Of a DNA stretch of 64,000 nt, positions 41,976 to 53,346 are shown in pieces. Made by a program: the position numbers and the translations under genes. How positions within the stretch are numbered: the first letter of the stretch is position 1; every line of letters starts with the position of its first letter. The notes beneath the pieces were generated by a model. It saw nothing but the letters and a program-made list of their open reading frames with translations, searched no databases and was not told where the DNA came from. This DNA comes from Wolfiporia cocos (lineage: Eukaryota > Basidiomycota > Agaricomycetes > Polyporales > Phaeolaceae), in the NCBI GenBank assembly GCA_029448655.1, contig JACCLO010000009.1, positions 2,976,001 through 3,040,000 of the forward strand, read 5' to 3'.

Positions 41976-44900
41976 CTAGACTACCGCGACGCTCGCATCC
42001 GCCTTTTCCGCCGTCTTCTCAAGTGAATCCGTGTCCGCATCGTTAGCGTACACCACCTACGCCACCAATCGCGCGTCAGTAACCAGCCATTAAGGGGGCA
42101 GGGGCGCGAAATATGCACGTAATCGTCGACGTAGCTCGTCTCCTTTACGGTGCGTAAGACGAGGAACGCGAGCGGGAAGGAGGCGATCATCATCAGCCAG
42201 CTTGCTAGCTGCGTGTTCATGTCAGCACGGGATACCAGAGCAAGGGAGGTAGGCCACGCACGACCTCGTTGAGAAAGGGTGTCTTCACTGCGTCCATGCC
42301 GAAGCTTCCAGCTGCGCCCTGATGCCATATCGTGTGGCAAAGGAGAAATAAGCGCAGTCATGCGTGGTATGTGAGCTTGCCGCGGGTAAATAACAGACAT
42401 GGGAGCCACGCACCGCACTCTGCACGGCCTTGTAGACCCCGGCGAAGCGTGCGAGCTTGAACGGGTCGTTCGTGAGTGCGCTCATGATCCAGTATGAGAG
42501 TGCCTGGTAGCACGAATCGGAGAAGTAGTCTGTCCCATGGCGCGGTGGCAAATCGATCCGCACGAGCAATCGAGTGACACGCCACACAACCGCAGTACGT
42601 GCCACAATGGTGCCCCGTGCGATCGCGAATGCGTTTTCAAGCAGTAGTTGATGACGGTAAGCTCCCGCAAGGATTGCATGGCATAAGGAATTACAGAGCA
42701 CTTACAGAAGAAGAAAAGCGGTGCCTTGTCCCGATACGCTTTGTCGCGATAGTTGATGAGCGGCATGTCGGCGGCATCTGCGCGCGTGAACGTCACCTGC
42801 CACGCGAGGCCGCACGCCCACACGCCGCTCGTAGCGAGCACAACCGCGCCGAGGCCGAGATATCCGCGAGTACGGCGCGCAATCTGTCGACACGTCAGCA
42901 TTGAGGGCGGATCGGGGAGCGGGAGGGACATGGAGGAGCCGCGGGAACGACAGAGGGTGCAATGGCAAGGAGAGGAGATGGAGGGAGCATAGGGCGCGCA
43001 ACGCACCTGCAATCGCGGAAAAGGCGAATCAAGCACAAACACGCCAATAAGCAGCGCGCCGATGATCGCGCCGGCGCCCTCGAGCACCGCGTTGAGCGAG
43101 CGCGTCACACCGTCGAAGCGCGAGGTGTTGAGCGCGCCTTGGTACGGGTAAAAGTAGATGGACGCAAACCACATCGGGAGGAGCGCTGTTCCGGTTGCCG
43201 CACACGCAGCAAGCCCCGCGCATTGTGCAGTCCAGGACCAAGACGGAGCCACGTTATCCGGATGATGGAGCCAACGTGCGTGCCGAGGTTGGAGGAGAAC
43301 CATTGAGAGGTGAGCATGTAACTGGCACCGGACACTGATGGACATACCGAACACGCGCCAGTCTCTGAGCGTGCGCCACATGCCGACAATTTCTTCGCGG
43401 GGCGATGCGTGTTTTTTGAGGGAGACGCGGGTACCGTCCGCACGGACGATGCGATCTGGAGGGAGGACAAGCAGCGCGGATGCGATCCCGAAGGCAATGA
43501 TGATGAGAAACGCCTGCGCGTGGGGGTGAGTGATGGGGCAGTGTCCATGACCGTGTCTCGCGAATCAAGAGCCCAAAATCAAGATCAGAAAAACAGATCA
43601 CCCAAATGCATCGCACGAAACGGAATAGCCAACCATTTGATATTCCAAGAATGAATAGGGTCGGGATGCAAGAGGAACCGAGGCACAAGCCCGACGGGGA
43701 CACGCACCAGATACGTCCCTGTGCCGACGCTTCCGAGGCCCCCGCTCTGGATGTTGATTGCAAATGCGATGATTGCGCCAATCAGCGTGCCGAGCTGGAA
43801 GACGGCCCAGAAGTAGGCGAACGCGCGGCCCTTGTCGCGCTCGAGCGGGTAGGACATCATGATGCAGCCCTGCGCGGACCAAAGAAGCGCGGCAGAGACG
43901 CCAAGAAGCGCAGCGGCGAGGATGAGGAACCAGGAGACCCCGCGCGCTTGGTAGCTGAAGGGAAATCCACGGGATGAGGGCGTGTACGGGGGCGGAGTGA
44001 CGTTAGCATTCGTGTGTGGGGTGGAAGAGTGCTAGAGGTTTAATGTGGGTGTCAAACAGATCGGGGGCGTACGCACCACCAGATGCCACCGAGGTAGAGC
44101 GCGTAGCCGATGGTGCCAAGGAATAGGGTAAGGCGCGGGCCGAGCACTGGAGGTACGAGTTAGTATCCAGAGAGTCATCCTCCATCGAGAGGCATTCGAA
44201 AAGAGAACGCCGACCAAAGGAGGCAGAATTGGCACGGACGTCGGTCGATGTATGAGTGAATGCCAATGTGCGCAGGTGCGGTATCGAGCAGACGCTTTGG
44301 CAGCGCATGTGATGTTCGGGGACGCCTGAATGGAAATACAGGGACAGATCATATGGCGCACCGCCGGGACATCTGGTGGTTCCCGAGTGGGCGGATGCAT
44401 GCGACCACTTGTGCGCTGCGACGGGAGACTGTTGCACAACCTCGTTTATGAGGCGAGACGATACAGACTCTCCAGGAATTGATGGGATCACACGTCAACG
44501 ATATGTGCGCTAATGTTCTGAGCAGCTAGTAGTGCACATTGTATAGGTGGCTGTGCACATTTAATCCCGCAGTAGGTTCTCTGCTAGCGCTCCCAGTGAT
44601 GTTCGTGCCATATGAAGATGGCGACAAAAGGACCACGAATTCGAGGTTCTCTATCACCAGGAAGACACAGGTGGCAAGAACCATATATATCCGCCCTATC
44701 GAAGTCATCCAGGCGCTCTACCGCGGTGTGCTTTGCTCTATACGTGTCGATACGTGTGGCATAGTCACACCGCCGTGGAGCGTCTAGACCGGGGTTGGTT
44801 TAAGTGCATGACGGACCGTGAATGGAGCAGCAAGGCAGTGATGATGCAATTTTTGGAGAGTATAAGTGACAGAAGCATGCATTAAGATGACACACCGTTG

Positions 44901-45213
44901 TTAATACCGCCGCTAACGCAGCCCGTGACGGCGAAGAAGCCATACAAGATGCCGTTGGCGGTGTCGAAGAGGGTGAGATTCCCCGTCCCACCTGCGCCAA
45001 GATTGAGGACCGCCTGATACATGCCTACGGTGCCAAAGCTGCACATAGTGAGTGCAGAAGGGCGCTCGCGTGAGGAACGGGACAGACCAGGTGATGCCGA
45101 CGAGAATGACCTGGGCCATTGGAGTGCTGCGCAGAGTGAGCGTTGAGCGGCATGTGCAGGCAGAGGTGCTACACGTACGTGTAGAACGCGGGCAGCTTGA
45201 ACAGGCGTGCCAT
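41976..45213 (-). CDS. UNC-93-like MFS transporter, copy 4
   Basis: Twelve exons on the minus strand encode 466 aa: 45179-45213, 45088-45126, 44896-45038, 44077-44146, 43708-43954, 43348-43513, 43007-43185, 42706-42883, 42414-42529, 42262-42318, 42119-42208 and 41976-42056. Exon lengths equal those of copies 2 and 3. Conserved stretches include GMYQAVLNLGAGGTGNLTL, SAQGCIMMSYPLERDKGRA and YFSDSCYQALSYWIM. The frame is intact. Intron 3 (44147-44895) is 749 nt, again long as in copy 3, which groups copies 3 and 4 as a tandem pair. Confidence 0.9.
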
Positions 45214-45364
45214 CTTTGCGGTGCCGTTCCAATACCTATTGCTGGGAGTCGTCGATGAGCACAAGAGTGCGTTGCGGGAAAGGCCGCGGGGACATCGCTG
45301 TGGGGTCCTTTATTCACTGAGGAGATAAGAAGGGCGAGATGGGGCTGCTTCGCGAGCGGAGTAG

Positions 45365-45580
45365 TACTGGCATGTGAGTGCGGGCATGTTGGCAGGCGGG
45401 CGCCAGCGTTGGCGCTCGATGCCACTAGCGATAAGCCAGTCCGTTATCCTGCACACGCCCGTCGTCCGACGCTCGAGTACGCCTTTGGGTATGTCTTTGT
45501 TCTGCGTGCGCCACAGCCGGCGCTCAAGTGCCCTGGCGGGACGGCACGATGCGCGATCGAAACGCGATCGCGTGACCTAC
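45365..45580 (-). promoter_or_regulatory. UNC93-4 promoter with the shared module
   Basis: In complement: GGTCACGCGATCGCG (45563-45577), AGCGCCGGCTGTGGCGCAC (about 45507-45525), GATAAG (45430-45435), CCAACGCTGGCGCC (45399-45412) and CTCACATG (45371-45378). Confidence 0.65.
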
Positions 45581-45699
45581 GACGGCGGGACGAGAAGTCT
45601 TAGTCATCAGCGCATCAGCGACCGCGATGTTCTTTACCTTACATTCTTATTGCAGTCGGCTCCTGCTCTTTGCATTCAGCGGAATTTCCGTGGAGCGCA

Positions 45700-45860
45700 C
45701 GCTGTGACGGCTGCAAGTTTCTGAACTACGGTGGCATGATAATATCGCGTAGCTGCGCTTCCATGCCTGCAAGCTGCTTGTTATTTTGCCACGGTGATTG
45801 GCCTTTTTGCATTTGCTCTCGCCCTCGAAGAAGTCGAAGCTCGGCGCGCTTTAGGCTAAC
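45700..45860 (+). pseudogene. Membrane-protein relic upstream of UNC93-4
   Basis: The plus strand keeps the string encoding FALALEEVEARRAL near 45815-45855, matching FALEEVEALR of the relic at 25786-26058. It is cut by the MITE at 45861. Confidence 0.45.
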
Positions 45861-45947
45861 CAGGGTTGGGCGGGCTAAGCCTTAAGCTTGAACCCCGGGT
45901 TAATGCATGACTCAGGTTAAGATTAACCCGGGTCAAGCCCAACCCTG
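45861..45947. mobile_element. 87-bp hAT-type MITE
   Basis: Starts CAGGGTTGGGC and ends GCCCAACCCTG, perfect 11-bp inverted ends, and is flanked by the 8-bp duplication AGGCTAAC (45853-45860 and 45948-45955). Ends and duplication length fit hAT. Confidence 0.9.
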
Positions 45948-46142
45948 AGGCTAACCGCTGCCAGCTCCCCGTGCTCCTTTGATTATGGCTATCGCTGCAG
46001 ATGCGTCGTATCGTGGAAACGGTGAATTGGCAAAGAGAACGTTTCGTGTTACGTACAGCAGTCCGATAGCGATAGCGCGTACTTCCATACAGTCGCAATG
46101 AACTCTCAGGTCAGGGACCAGACTTGAGGTTAATTACCCAGC

Positions 46143-47299
46143 GGGTTTGCGTAGATGCAAGCGCTGAGGATCACGTGGATTTCACCATGTCGGCCAGCGG
46201 CGGGCGTCTCTGCGTGCCCCTTCGACGAAAGTTGAAGGCCACGGCACTGTGGAAGCTTATCGAGGCAAGATAGACAGACTATATAGTGAATTGCTTGTAA
46301 TTGATATCTGTATTCAAGATGTAGGAAACTCTGTTAAATACAGTACTTGTAGCCAATAACATTTGTGGCTAGGGGTTGTTGGCGAGTAGTTGAGTTCGTG
46401 ATGGGCATTGTACGACGCTGTTCGTGGCGACGGATATCACTTTCCCAGTGGATAAGTGGTTTCATTATATGTGCTGCATTCTTGAACCACCGTGGCTCCG
46501 CGCGATCTTGTTGGTCCTCAAGGATGCGCAATGATTACCGTAGAACTGCAATTAAGTGGTCTACGTCGATTTCATCTTCGTCGTCAAGCTGAAAATTTTG
46601 AAATCTTAGTATAGAGTAGTGTGATCAAGTAGGATGCTTACTGCGAAGCCCCCGTTACCTCCCGCACGTGTTTGCATCAGACCATCTCTTCCTGTTGGCG
46701 GAGGCCTTGACGGCGAAGACAGAATCTGCAAAAATTCCAAGTCAACAACGACATCAGCATTCAAATGGAAATACCAACACTGGATGTAGGTTCTGCATCT
46801 GATTCTGTACTGCATACCATAGTTAACAATGGCACAGTGCTTGCCTGAGGCATGCAAGCATGCCAGGCATATAGTGCCGGCATCTCGGGTGGCAGAGCAA
46901 CAATCCCCTCAATTGGAACGGTGTAGAATGGAGGAATATGAAATCTAACAGCAGAAGCCCACCAATGAGCAGGCAGAGGCCCGGTGTTTTGTACGAGATG
47001 TTTGCACAGGAGGTATGAGTGATATTTCTGGGCCCCAGAGTCACATGTCCACCGTGAAACATCTGTAACATACACACCGTTGATGGGAACTGTTAGCAGA
47101 CGTTCCCGGGCGAGTGTTAAGCAATAGGGAGGTAGTGCCTTAGTTATGACTGCGTAGACAGCAAGATCGACCGGAGGGTCGGCCGAAGACTTCAATGTTT
47201 AGTGTCGAAGGGGCGCATAGAGACGCCCGCCGCTGGCCCGACGCGTCGGTATCCACGTGAAATCCACGTGATCCTCAGCGCTTGCATCTACGCAAACCC
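46143..47299 (-). mobile_element. Mutator-like (MULE) element remnant with long TIRs
   Basis: Inverted repeats of about 85-100 bp bound the region. Both ends read GGGTTTGCGTAGATGCAAGC inward, and GGCCAGCGGCGGGCGTCTCT recurs further in. The single gene inside carries a SWIM-type domain, the C-terminal module of MULE transposases. No MULE catalytic domain is present, so this is a truncated or non-autonomous member. I could not see a matching target duplication at the two ends. Confidence 0.65.
46535..47195 (-). CDS. SWIM-type zinc-finger ORF inside the MULE-like element
   Basis: Likely exons are about 46778-47195, 46642-46725 and 46535-46588. The first contains RWTCDSGAQKYHSYLLCKHL followed by HWWASAVRFHIPPFYTVP. 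SWIM fingers are C-x-C-x(n)-C-x-H; here the second Cys is Ser (CDS), so zinc binding is probably impaired. The last two exons join in phase (GGNGGFA to LDDEDEIDVDHLIAVL). The first junction needs a non-standard donor (GTTGGT) to hold frame. The protein may be the C-terminal remnant of a transposase or an independent element gene. Confidence 0.5.
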
Positions 47300-47397
47300 G
47301 AATGGAGTCCTGTCACCGTGACACTTGACGCCCGTCGTCTAAAATGTCACGGGCGTCTATATCATGCGCACTTTCTTTGCGGACTGTCTCGTCGGCC

Positions 47398-48373
47398 ATG
47401 TCAGGCTTGAATAAACTTGAGAATGCTGCCTTACAAAATACCCCAAACGAGTCCAGCTCAGAATATAAGCCCCTTTTCGGGTTAGACTCAGCGAAGAGAG
47501 CCGATGTTCCTCGCTGGGTGCCCGTTTCACTGGTATGTCCCAAGAGTCCTGCAGTCCTACCACTGTGGTCATGCTGCTCACAGACTCGGGACGGCAGCTT
47601 GCTCTGACTACGGCTGCGATGGTAGTTCCCGCTATTCTGCTGAGACGGCAACGAGCTGCACTGTTAGACAAGTCACTCTCGCATACACCTCCGCCACCGC
47701 CCCGCCGTTCTAGTGGTACCCTGCCTCCTCTTTCGCCATCATCTGGTATGTCTTCGAGCTCGAACAATGCGCCTCCTCCTCGTAGAGTTCCTGTGGCGGC
47801 TTCTAGGAACTCTGTGCCGTCTCCAGCTCGTGCTGCCATCCGAGCACATCCGGCTGCTGTGGCTGAGACTGAAGCTTCGAAGGCTGCAGACGATTCCAAC
47901 TTTAACGGCGCGCTTCTCTCCGCGGGAGCGTTCGGCATTGCCACCGCAATTGTTAGTGTGGGAGCTGGCTTGACCCTATGGGGTGTCAAGACATCTCTTG
48001 GTGTCAGCAACGTAAGTCGCGTATAATGGCCCTCATTTCGTTATCTCATGTCTACGGATTCAAGGCCCAAGAGTTTGCAGATCGCGTGCGTGCGTTGATA
48101 ATCGAACGGATGCCCTTGTTGTCCTCGCGCATCCATCGTCGAATACAACGTGAAGACGAAGCTTCAGAACTGCGCTTCGGCCCACCGACAACTCCGTCCT
48201 CTCATGTACACGTCGAGCCTGCAAGCGGAGCCGCTGAGTGGACGTGGCATGATGCAGAAAAGAGACTTAAAGCGGCATTTCAGCAAGATGGCATAGTGGG
48301 ATGGGCAGAAGCAGCTCTGCAGGAGCTAGAAGCTGAGGGTGAATTGGAGAGGGCAAAAAGAGGTCATACTTGA
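47398..48373 (+). CDS. TMEM242-like mitochondrial membrane protein
   Basis: Probable exons are 47398-47532, 47584-48011 and 48063-48373. Exon 2 has a first hydrophobic segment (LALTTAAMVVPAILLRRQRAAL), a Pro/Ser-rich loop, and a second (FGIATAIVSVGAGLTLWGV). It joins in phase across GTAAGT...TTCAAG to exon 3 (AQEFADRVRALIIERMPLL). The two-helix layout with a Gly-rich second helix followed by FxxRxR fits the TMEM242 family, an inner-membrane factor for ATP-synthase assembly in animals. Family assignment is tentative. The first junction does not keep frame: exon 1 (MSGLNKLENAAL to WVPVSL) ends in phase 0 while exon 2 needs phase 1. So either the true first exon is elsewhere or a base is missing. 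Confidence 0.6.
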
Positions 48374-48692
48374 TGTGGCCTCGGTGCACACAGCTTACGA
48401 GGCAATTATCCACGAATTAAAGCAATGTCTGACCTTGTTATCCATGTGTATGATTATCGGCGCCTTATTCCAGGAAAGCAGCGAGAACACATGCTGCATA
48501 CGCATGTCATAATATATGATGCGAAAAGACAGCGATGCCATACGGGATCAATCGTAGGCGCAACCGCGAGGGACGTCCGCAACTGTCCCGGCTCATTTTG
48601 ATCCCATCCTCAGGCCGTGCAGCCAGCCCCCGCCCCCCCCCTACAGCGAAAGCCCAAGCCCCTCACAACACACCACGATAGCAAGGCAGGCC

Positions 48693-49510
48693 TCACGCAG
48701 ACGCCTTCGCCTTCGCAAGGGTCTTGCGCACAACGTCCCGCCGCGACTTCTTCGCGAGCATGACACAGAATCGCTCGAAGTCGTTGAGCGACCGCCGCTT
48801 CTCAATTGCGGCACGCTTCTGTGCCCACGCCGACTTGTTCCACCTCTCAACAGTGGCCTCCTTCTCGAGCTGCTTGCGGATGACCCCGGAGCCTGCTGCG
48901 CGGGGGAGCTTGGTGAGGACGAGGGGCGTGAGGGTCATGTGGCGGTATGGGAAGGACTGGCGCGGGACGCCGGTCGTAGGGCCGTCAATGATCGCCTAGT
49001 TGTCGAAGAACAGAGTAAGCTATGCGCTTATACTGAGACGAACGGGCTTGCGTACGCGGTTGTGGTCAATGATTTCCGCAATCACGGCAATGCGGCCTTC
49101 TGAAGGGCCGGACTTGATGAGGACGACTTAGAAAATAGAACTGCAATGAGCCACGGCTATCTGTGACGTGTACACCCGATTTTGCACGTACCACGGCCGA
49201 CCTCGACGAAGCGTTTGAAGTTGGACTGTTGTGCCTGTGCAATCGTGCGGATGAGCATACACTCACAAAATGGCTTTAGCCGCCTTTGGACCCCTTCCTC
49301 AGCAGCAGCAAGCCCCCGCTCTATCCACTTCTCTCAGAGACGGTCAATCCGCCATCTTAAATTCTCCCCTCAGCGGGCGCTTCAGACGCCATCCATCTCT
49401 TCCAGCAGCAATCCAGCCTCCATTCCGCCAATTTCGTTGGGTTTTTCGCGAGCAGCGGTCCAATAAAGGGGTTTCTGGGCGGTCAAGCAGTATAACGCAC
49501 TCACCGGCAT
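48693..49510 (-). CDS. RPL14: 60S ribosomal protein eL14
   Basis: Four exons, 49505-49510 (ATG CCG only), 49192-49225, 49056-49126 and 48693-48995, encode 137 aa. The protein reads SNFKRFVEVGRVVLIKSGPS, EGRIAVIAEIIDHNR, AIIDGPTTGVPRQSFPYRH, then the basic helical tail to KTLAKAKASA. This is the eL14 KOW-type domain and tail. A six-base first exon followed by a 279-nt leader intron is typical of intron-rich fungal ribosomal-protein genes. It converges on the TMEM242-like gene with about 320 nt between. Confidence 0.93.
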
Positions 49511-49888
49511 GATGTAGACTTGAGGATGTCGATTGTCGTCGTCCGCGGCGGGCGTTGATAGATCCTGGACGGCTTCCGGCGACTTGCGAGCGCTCGTGAA
49601 TCTATCACGTGATACTATCCGGGCGTCTAGTAGTGCTATCGCGCCTCGACGGCCCGTCGATGTCTTTTTGAAGTTTTCGACTTCACACCTGGTTCCGTGT
49701 GCGTGACTACTTGTGCTATGCTTTCAACACATATGACTCGGCACCTGTGGAGGACACTTATGCACACGCGATATATTAGCATCAAGCCGCGTAGCAAAAT
49801 ATACATTTGTTCAGTGTGTCCGCCAGAATGGAATATATACGATACTGTTACATGCCCTCTTGACCAGCCAATCATCAACTCTCAATAT

Positions 49889-50830
49889 TCAACTGGTATC
49901 CATGCGATCGTTACCCTCATTCCGTGTAGCAAGCGCAGAAACAGCCTCCTTCCCTGCGGTGTTTTCTAGCACGGCCTGGATATCCTGTGCGCTGCCCACG
50001 CTGTATGCCGCAGAGGCCGTCGCCCCAATAGCAGAGCTCCCCTCGCTGACCGTACCGTTTCCCATCGCCTGGTCCTTTGCCCGCATCATCAACTGCTCGA
50101 TCGCCCAATTGATGTATCCGCACTTGCTCGTCTCCCATTGGCGCTTGCCCGGCTCAGGCTGCGAGCTCTGCTCCGGAGGAGCAGACGGGTCAATCGAAGG
50201 CAATGAGGATACGGCAGTGTACATCTTGTGGAACTCGCTAGAGAGAGGAACGAGGGCTTTAAGCTGAGGGGAGTAGAGGAAAGATATGCGCTCATATTGT
50301 TGGCGGGATCGAGCTAGCTGGATGGCGGACATGCGGACAGCGTGGGTGTATAGTCGCCGGAGCTTCCTTTGCTGTGTGGTACAGTCAGATTGCGGCCAGT
50401 AACCGATATGAGTACGCACCGCTTGTATTTGTTTCCTCAGATCCTTTATTTCGGAGAGAAGCTCGGTTTCCTTCTCCTCGGGCTGGGTGAGGTCCAACCC
50501 ATTATGGTGTGGTACAACGACGGGAAGGTCTGCGGGTACTGCGAAAATGTTCCGTAGTGACCATGCCTCGAGGAAGTCAAATGCGATGTCGACATGAGAC
50601 TCGAGCAGAGTCTGAAAAGAATTCAGGCCTCTTTCCAAGTCTTCTGTACCCTTGCCATCATCCATTGCGTCCCGTGCCGCGTCCCGCCGCTCGAGGAACG
50701 CTTCCATGGCATCGACCGCTTGTCGTGTAGCATCGTTGGCAATGTTAATTATGTCGTCCAGTAGGAATTGTGGAACAAAGCCAATGATCTCGGGCACAAG
50801 GATGGATGGCGCTGAAGGTGGCGGAGCCAT
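49889..50830 (-). CDS. MIS12: Kinetochore MIND/Mis12 complex subunit Mis12 (Mtw1)
   Basis: Exons 50420-50830 and 49889-50371 with a 48-nt intron give 297 aa from MAPPPSAPS. The family signature is at the N-terminus: LVPEIIGFVPQFLLDDIINIAND followed by AVDAMEAFLERR (Mis12 head I). Heptad-rich helices follow (ELLSEIKDLRKQIQ, QRKLRRLYTHAVRMSAIQLAR). In the family this subunit pairs with Nnf1 (PMF1) and links CENP-C to the Ndc80 complex. An in-frame upstream start exists, but the conserved head begins right after 50830. Confidence 0.88.
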   Translation of the reverse strand: MAPPPSAPSILVPEIIGFVPQFLLDDIINIANDATRQAVDAMEAFLERRDAARDAMDDGKGTEDLERGLNSFQTLLESHVDIAFDFLEAWSLRNIFAVPADLPVVVPHHNGLDLTQPEEKETELLSEIKDLRKQIQAVRTHIGYWPQSDCTTQQRKLRRLYTHAVRMSAIQLARSRQQYERISFLYSPQLKALVPLSSEFHKMYTAVSSLPSIDPSAPPEQSSQPEPGKRQWETSKCGYINWAIEQLMMRAKDQAMGNGTVSEGSSAIGATASAAYSVGSAQDIQAVLENTAGKEAVSALATRNEGNDRMDTS

Positions 50831-51581
50831 TGTGGTCAAGTTTGAGGTCGATCGCGTTTGCGGGTGTTTCACGCGCTCGACGCGTCCTGTCACGGTCACG
50901 GATACGCTGTCACGCTAGTGGCATCGCCGCGTGGAAGTTGACGGCTACTACAGAAAGAGACAGCCGAGCATATGTATCTGTTAATTCCGTATGAAATCGA
51001 CGCGGTCTCTTCTATATCGAGGCAAGAACTGCGACTATTGGAAAATCTAATACATCGGTATTCTGGATGGTAAACCGATGTCGCGTCCCGATTGCCCCTG
51101 TTATTAAACTATGACATATCTAAATTCGGGGATCAATTATAAGAAGAGCAATTAATTCCGCCACTACTATTTTGGTGAACGGAATGAGTCCTCCGTCAGC
51201 AACATAACGGTCTCAGTTTCCTAAAGCACAGAGTTGAAGCAATATTGGACGGAGCGCGTTAGATTTGCTGTCATAGTGGTCATTATGAATCAAACCTCGG
51301 AAAGCGCCGCCTTCTCTCCGAACTGGTGATAAAAGCCATCCTCTAGTGCCGCTAGCCCCGGGTTCGCGGTCATAGGAACATACGCCGAGTCTCCTGCTTC
51401 GTCGCGGAAGGTGTCAGCTTTGTGCTCGACCTCGTGGAATACATTGAGCGACCATGCGCGCCCGGTGGCAATCCTGATGACAATCAGCCCCACAGTGATA
51501 CTCTACAGACTTATCAGTACCCGTCATGATCACTTTCATTAGAGAAACGTGCGTACTTGAAGCTGTACCAACAGCGGGGTG

Positions 51582-52542
51582 TAGTGTTGCCGAAGTTCAG
51601 TTCGGTTCAGGTTCAGGGGGGTCTAGGGCTGAACCCAGAACCGAACCGACTGCAGGGAGCCTGAACCTGAACCTGAACCTGGACTGAACCTGGTGAACTG
51701 GTTCATCAGGTTCGGTTCATGGTTCGAACTAGGTTCGAACCGCTAAGTTACTTGCTTCTATAGAGTGTAAAAATAATAATTTAGACACCAACTTCATGCA
51801 CCTTTCTATGTATACCAATTGCCCTCAATTGCCTACCTCATTCCCGGCACTATTGAACCCACTAAAGTAATCACACTTCAAGTTCTGCAGTGCCTTCATT
51901 TGGTGTCTATTGGGCTGAATTCCAAAGTGGCTCTTAATCTTGATTAGAGTGGTAAACATAAATTTTAGATGCACAATAATCACTCAAGGCAGCCATTTTG
52001 AGCAGTTCAGTAATCAGAGTTTATGATTGTGAATTAGCCTGAGGCAAACCTCAATAACAAACCATTCTTAGACAACACTGTATATAACCTAGGATCATGG
52101 ATATGAAGTGGAACATAATCTTCTACATTTCTTACTTCATCTGACAGCAACAAATGCAGCCCAGTGCCACAGAAAGCATGGTGATCCCAGCATGGGGTTG
52201 AGCCCTTGCCATATTGGGAGACTAGAGTATATGAGTGCTGATGCTTGCTATGGTGAAGCCAGCTATCCATAACTTACTGCAACAACACTATAGCAAAGAT
52301 GGCAAGAACATAATTGTAATTGATGCTTATCCACCAGTGGCTACACAGAATATGTTAATGCTATGTGGTTCAAGGTTCAGTCCGGTTCGAACCTGGTTCA
52401 AGGGTACCCATGACCCCCCTGAACCAAGAACCGAACCTTGATGTCCTACCCTGAACCGGACCTGGACTGAACCTGAACCTAGGTTCGGTTCAGGTGGTTC
52501 AGGTTCTGAACCTTGGTTCTGAACTGAACTTCGGCAACACTA
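51582..52542. mobile_element. Non-autonomous hAT-like element (961 bp) in an exon
   Basis: Inverted ends start TAGTGTTGCCGAAGTTCAGT. Flanks are the 8-bp duplication GCGGGGTG (51574-51581 and 52543-52550). Subterminal regions are rich in GGTTC/GAACC repeats. A minus ORF of 78 codons (52034-52270) has no transposase motif. Same TAGTG end type and duplication length as the element at 31563-32189. Confidence 0.9.
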
Positions 52543-53346
52543 GCGGGGTGAAGATATTCGCGGCAAACATCCAAAGAGCGGACAATACCATCCAAACGAT
52601 CGAGATGATCGAATATGGTACTGCAGACTCAACCAGCATTGCCGTGGCTCCAAGTAGCTCGCTTTTGCTCCTATGAGTGAGCATTCCTGGAAGGTTGCGT
52701 CGGAAGTAGATGAGGCGACTGAGGATGAGGATAGTGTATATCGTGTGGAGAGAACCCGAAATGACTTTATACAGCCATCCACCCGCTACTTGCGTGCTTA
52801 TCCAGAAGCTGACGGTAGGATCCACAGATTCAAAGTAGTTCAGCATGATGGCGAAAGCTGAGACAGTAATGGTCAGCCAAACACATACTGGAGTCAACAT
52901 ATTATGTATGTACCGAGGGCTGCAAGGTAGACGAGGCCCAGTGGTATTGAAACATATAGTTTCCTCCACATGACATGGCATCGAGCCATCTGTGAGGTAA
53001 GCCACGACGTCAGGTGTAGTCTGTATGAAGTCAGCAGCATCGCGTACCAGGAACCCATCTGCAAGGATTAAGTTTACGGTCACCGTAAAGGCGGCAGCTA
53101 GGTTAACAGGGAGCTTTTGGTTGTTGTCGTAGAAGGCGTTAGCCCCTCCTCGATAGTGGGGATTGTCAATCCAGGCTAGCTCGTTGAATCTCATGATGCA
53201 GGCAATGTTTACTGTAGCCGCCACCCACAGAGAAATAACGAGTACCATCCATAGCCAGCGATACCTTGGTCTGCTATGCAAGATGGTAGAGATAGACAGA
53301 TAGAACACCGCAGTGTTAAGACCTGCGATACAATCAGTCTGTGAGA

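Noticed and set aside
46143..47299. Target-site duplication for the MULE-like element
   Set aside because: Left flank (TTAATTACCCAGC) and right flank (GAATGGAGTCC) do not match, so none is claimed.
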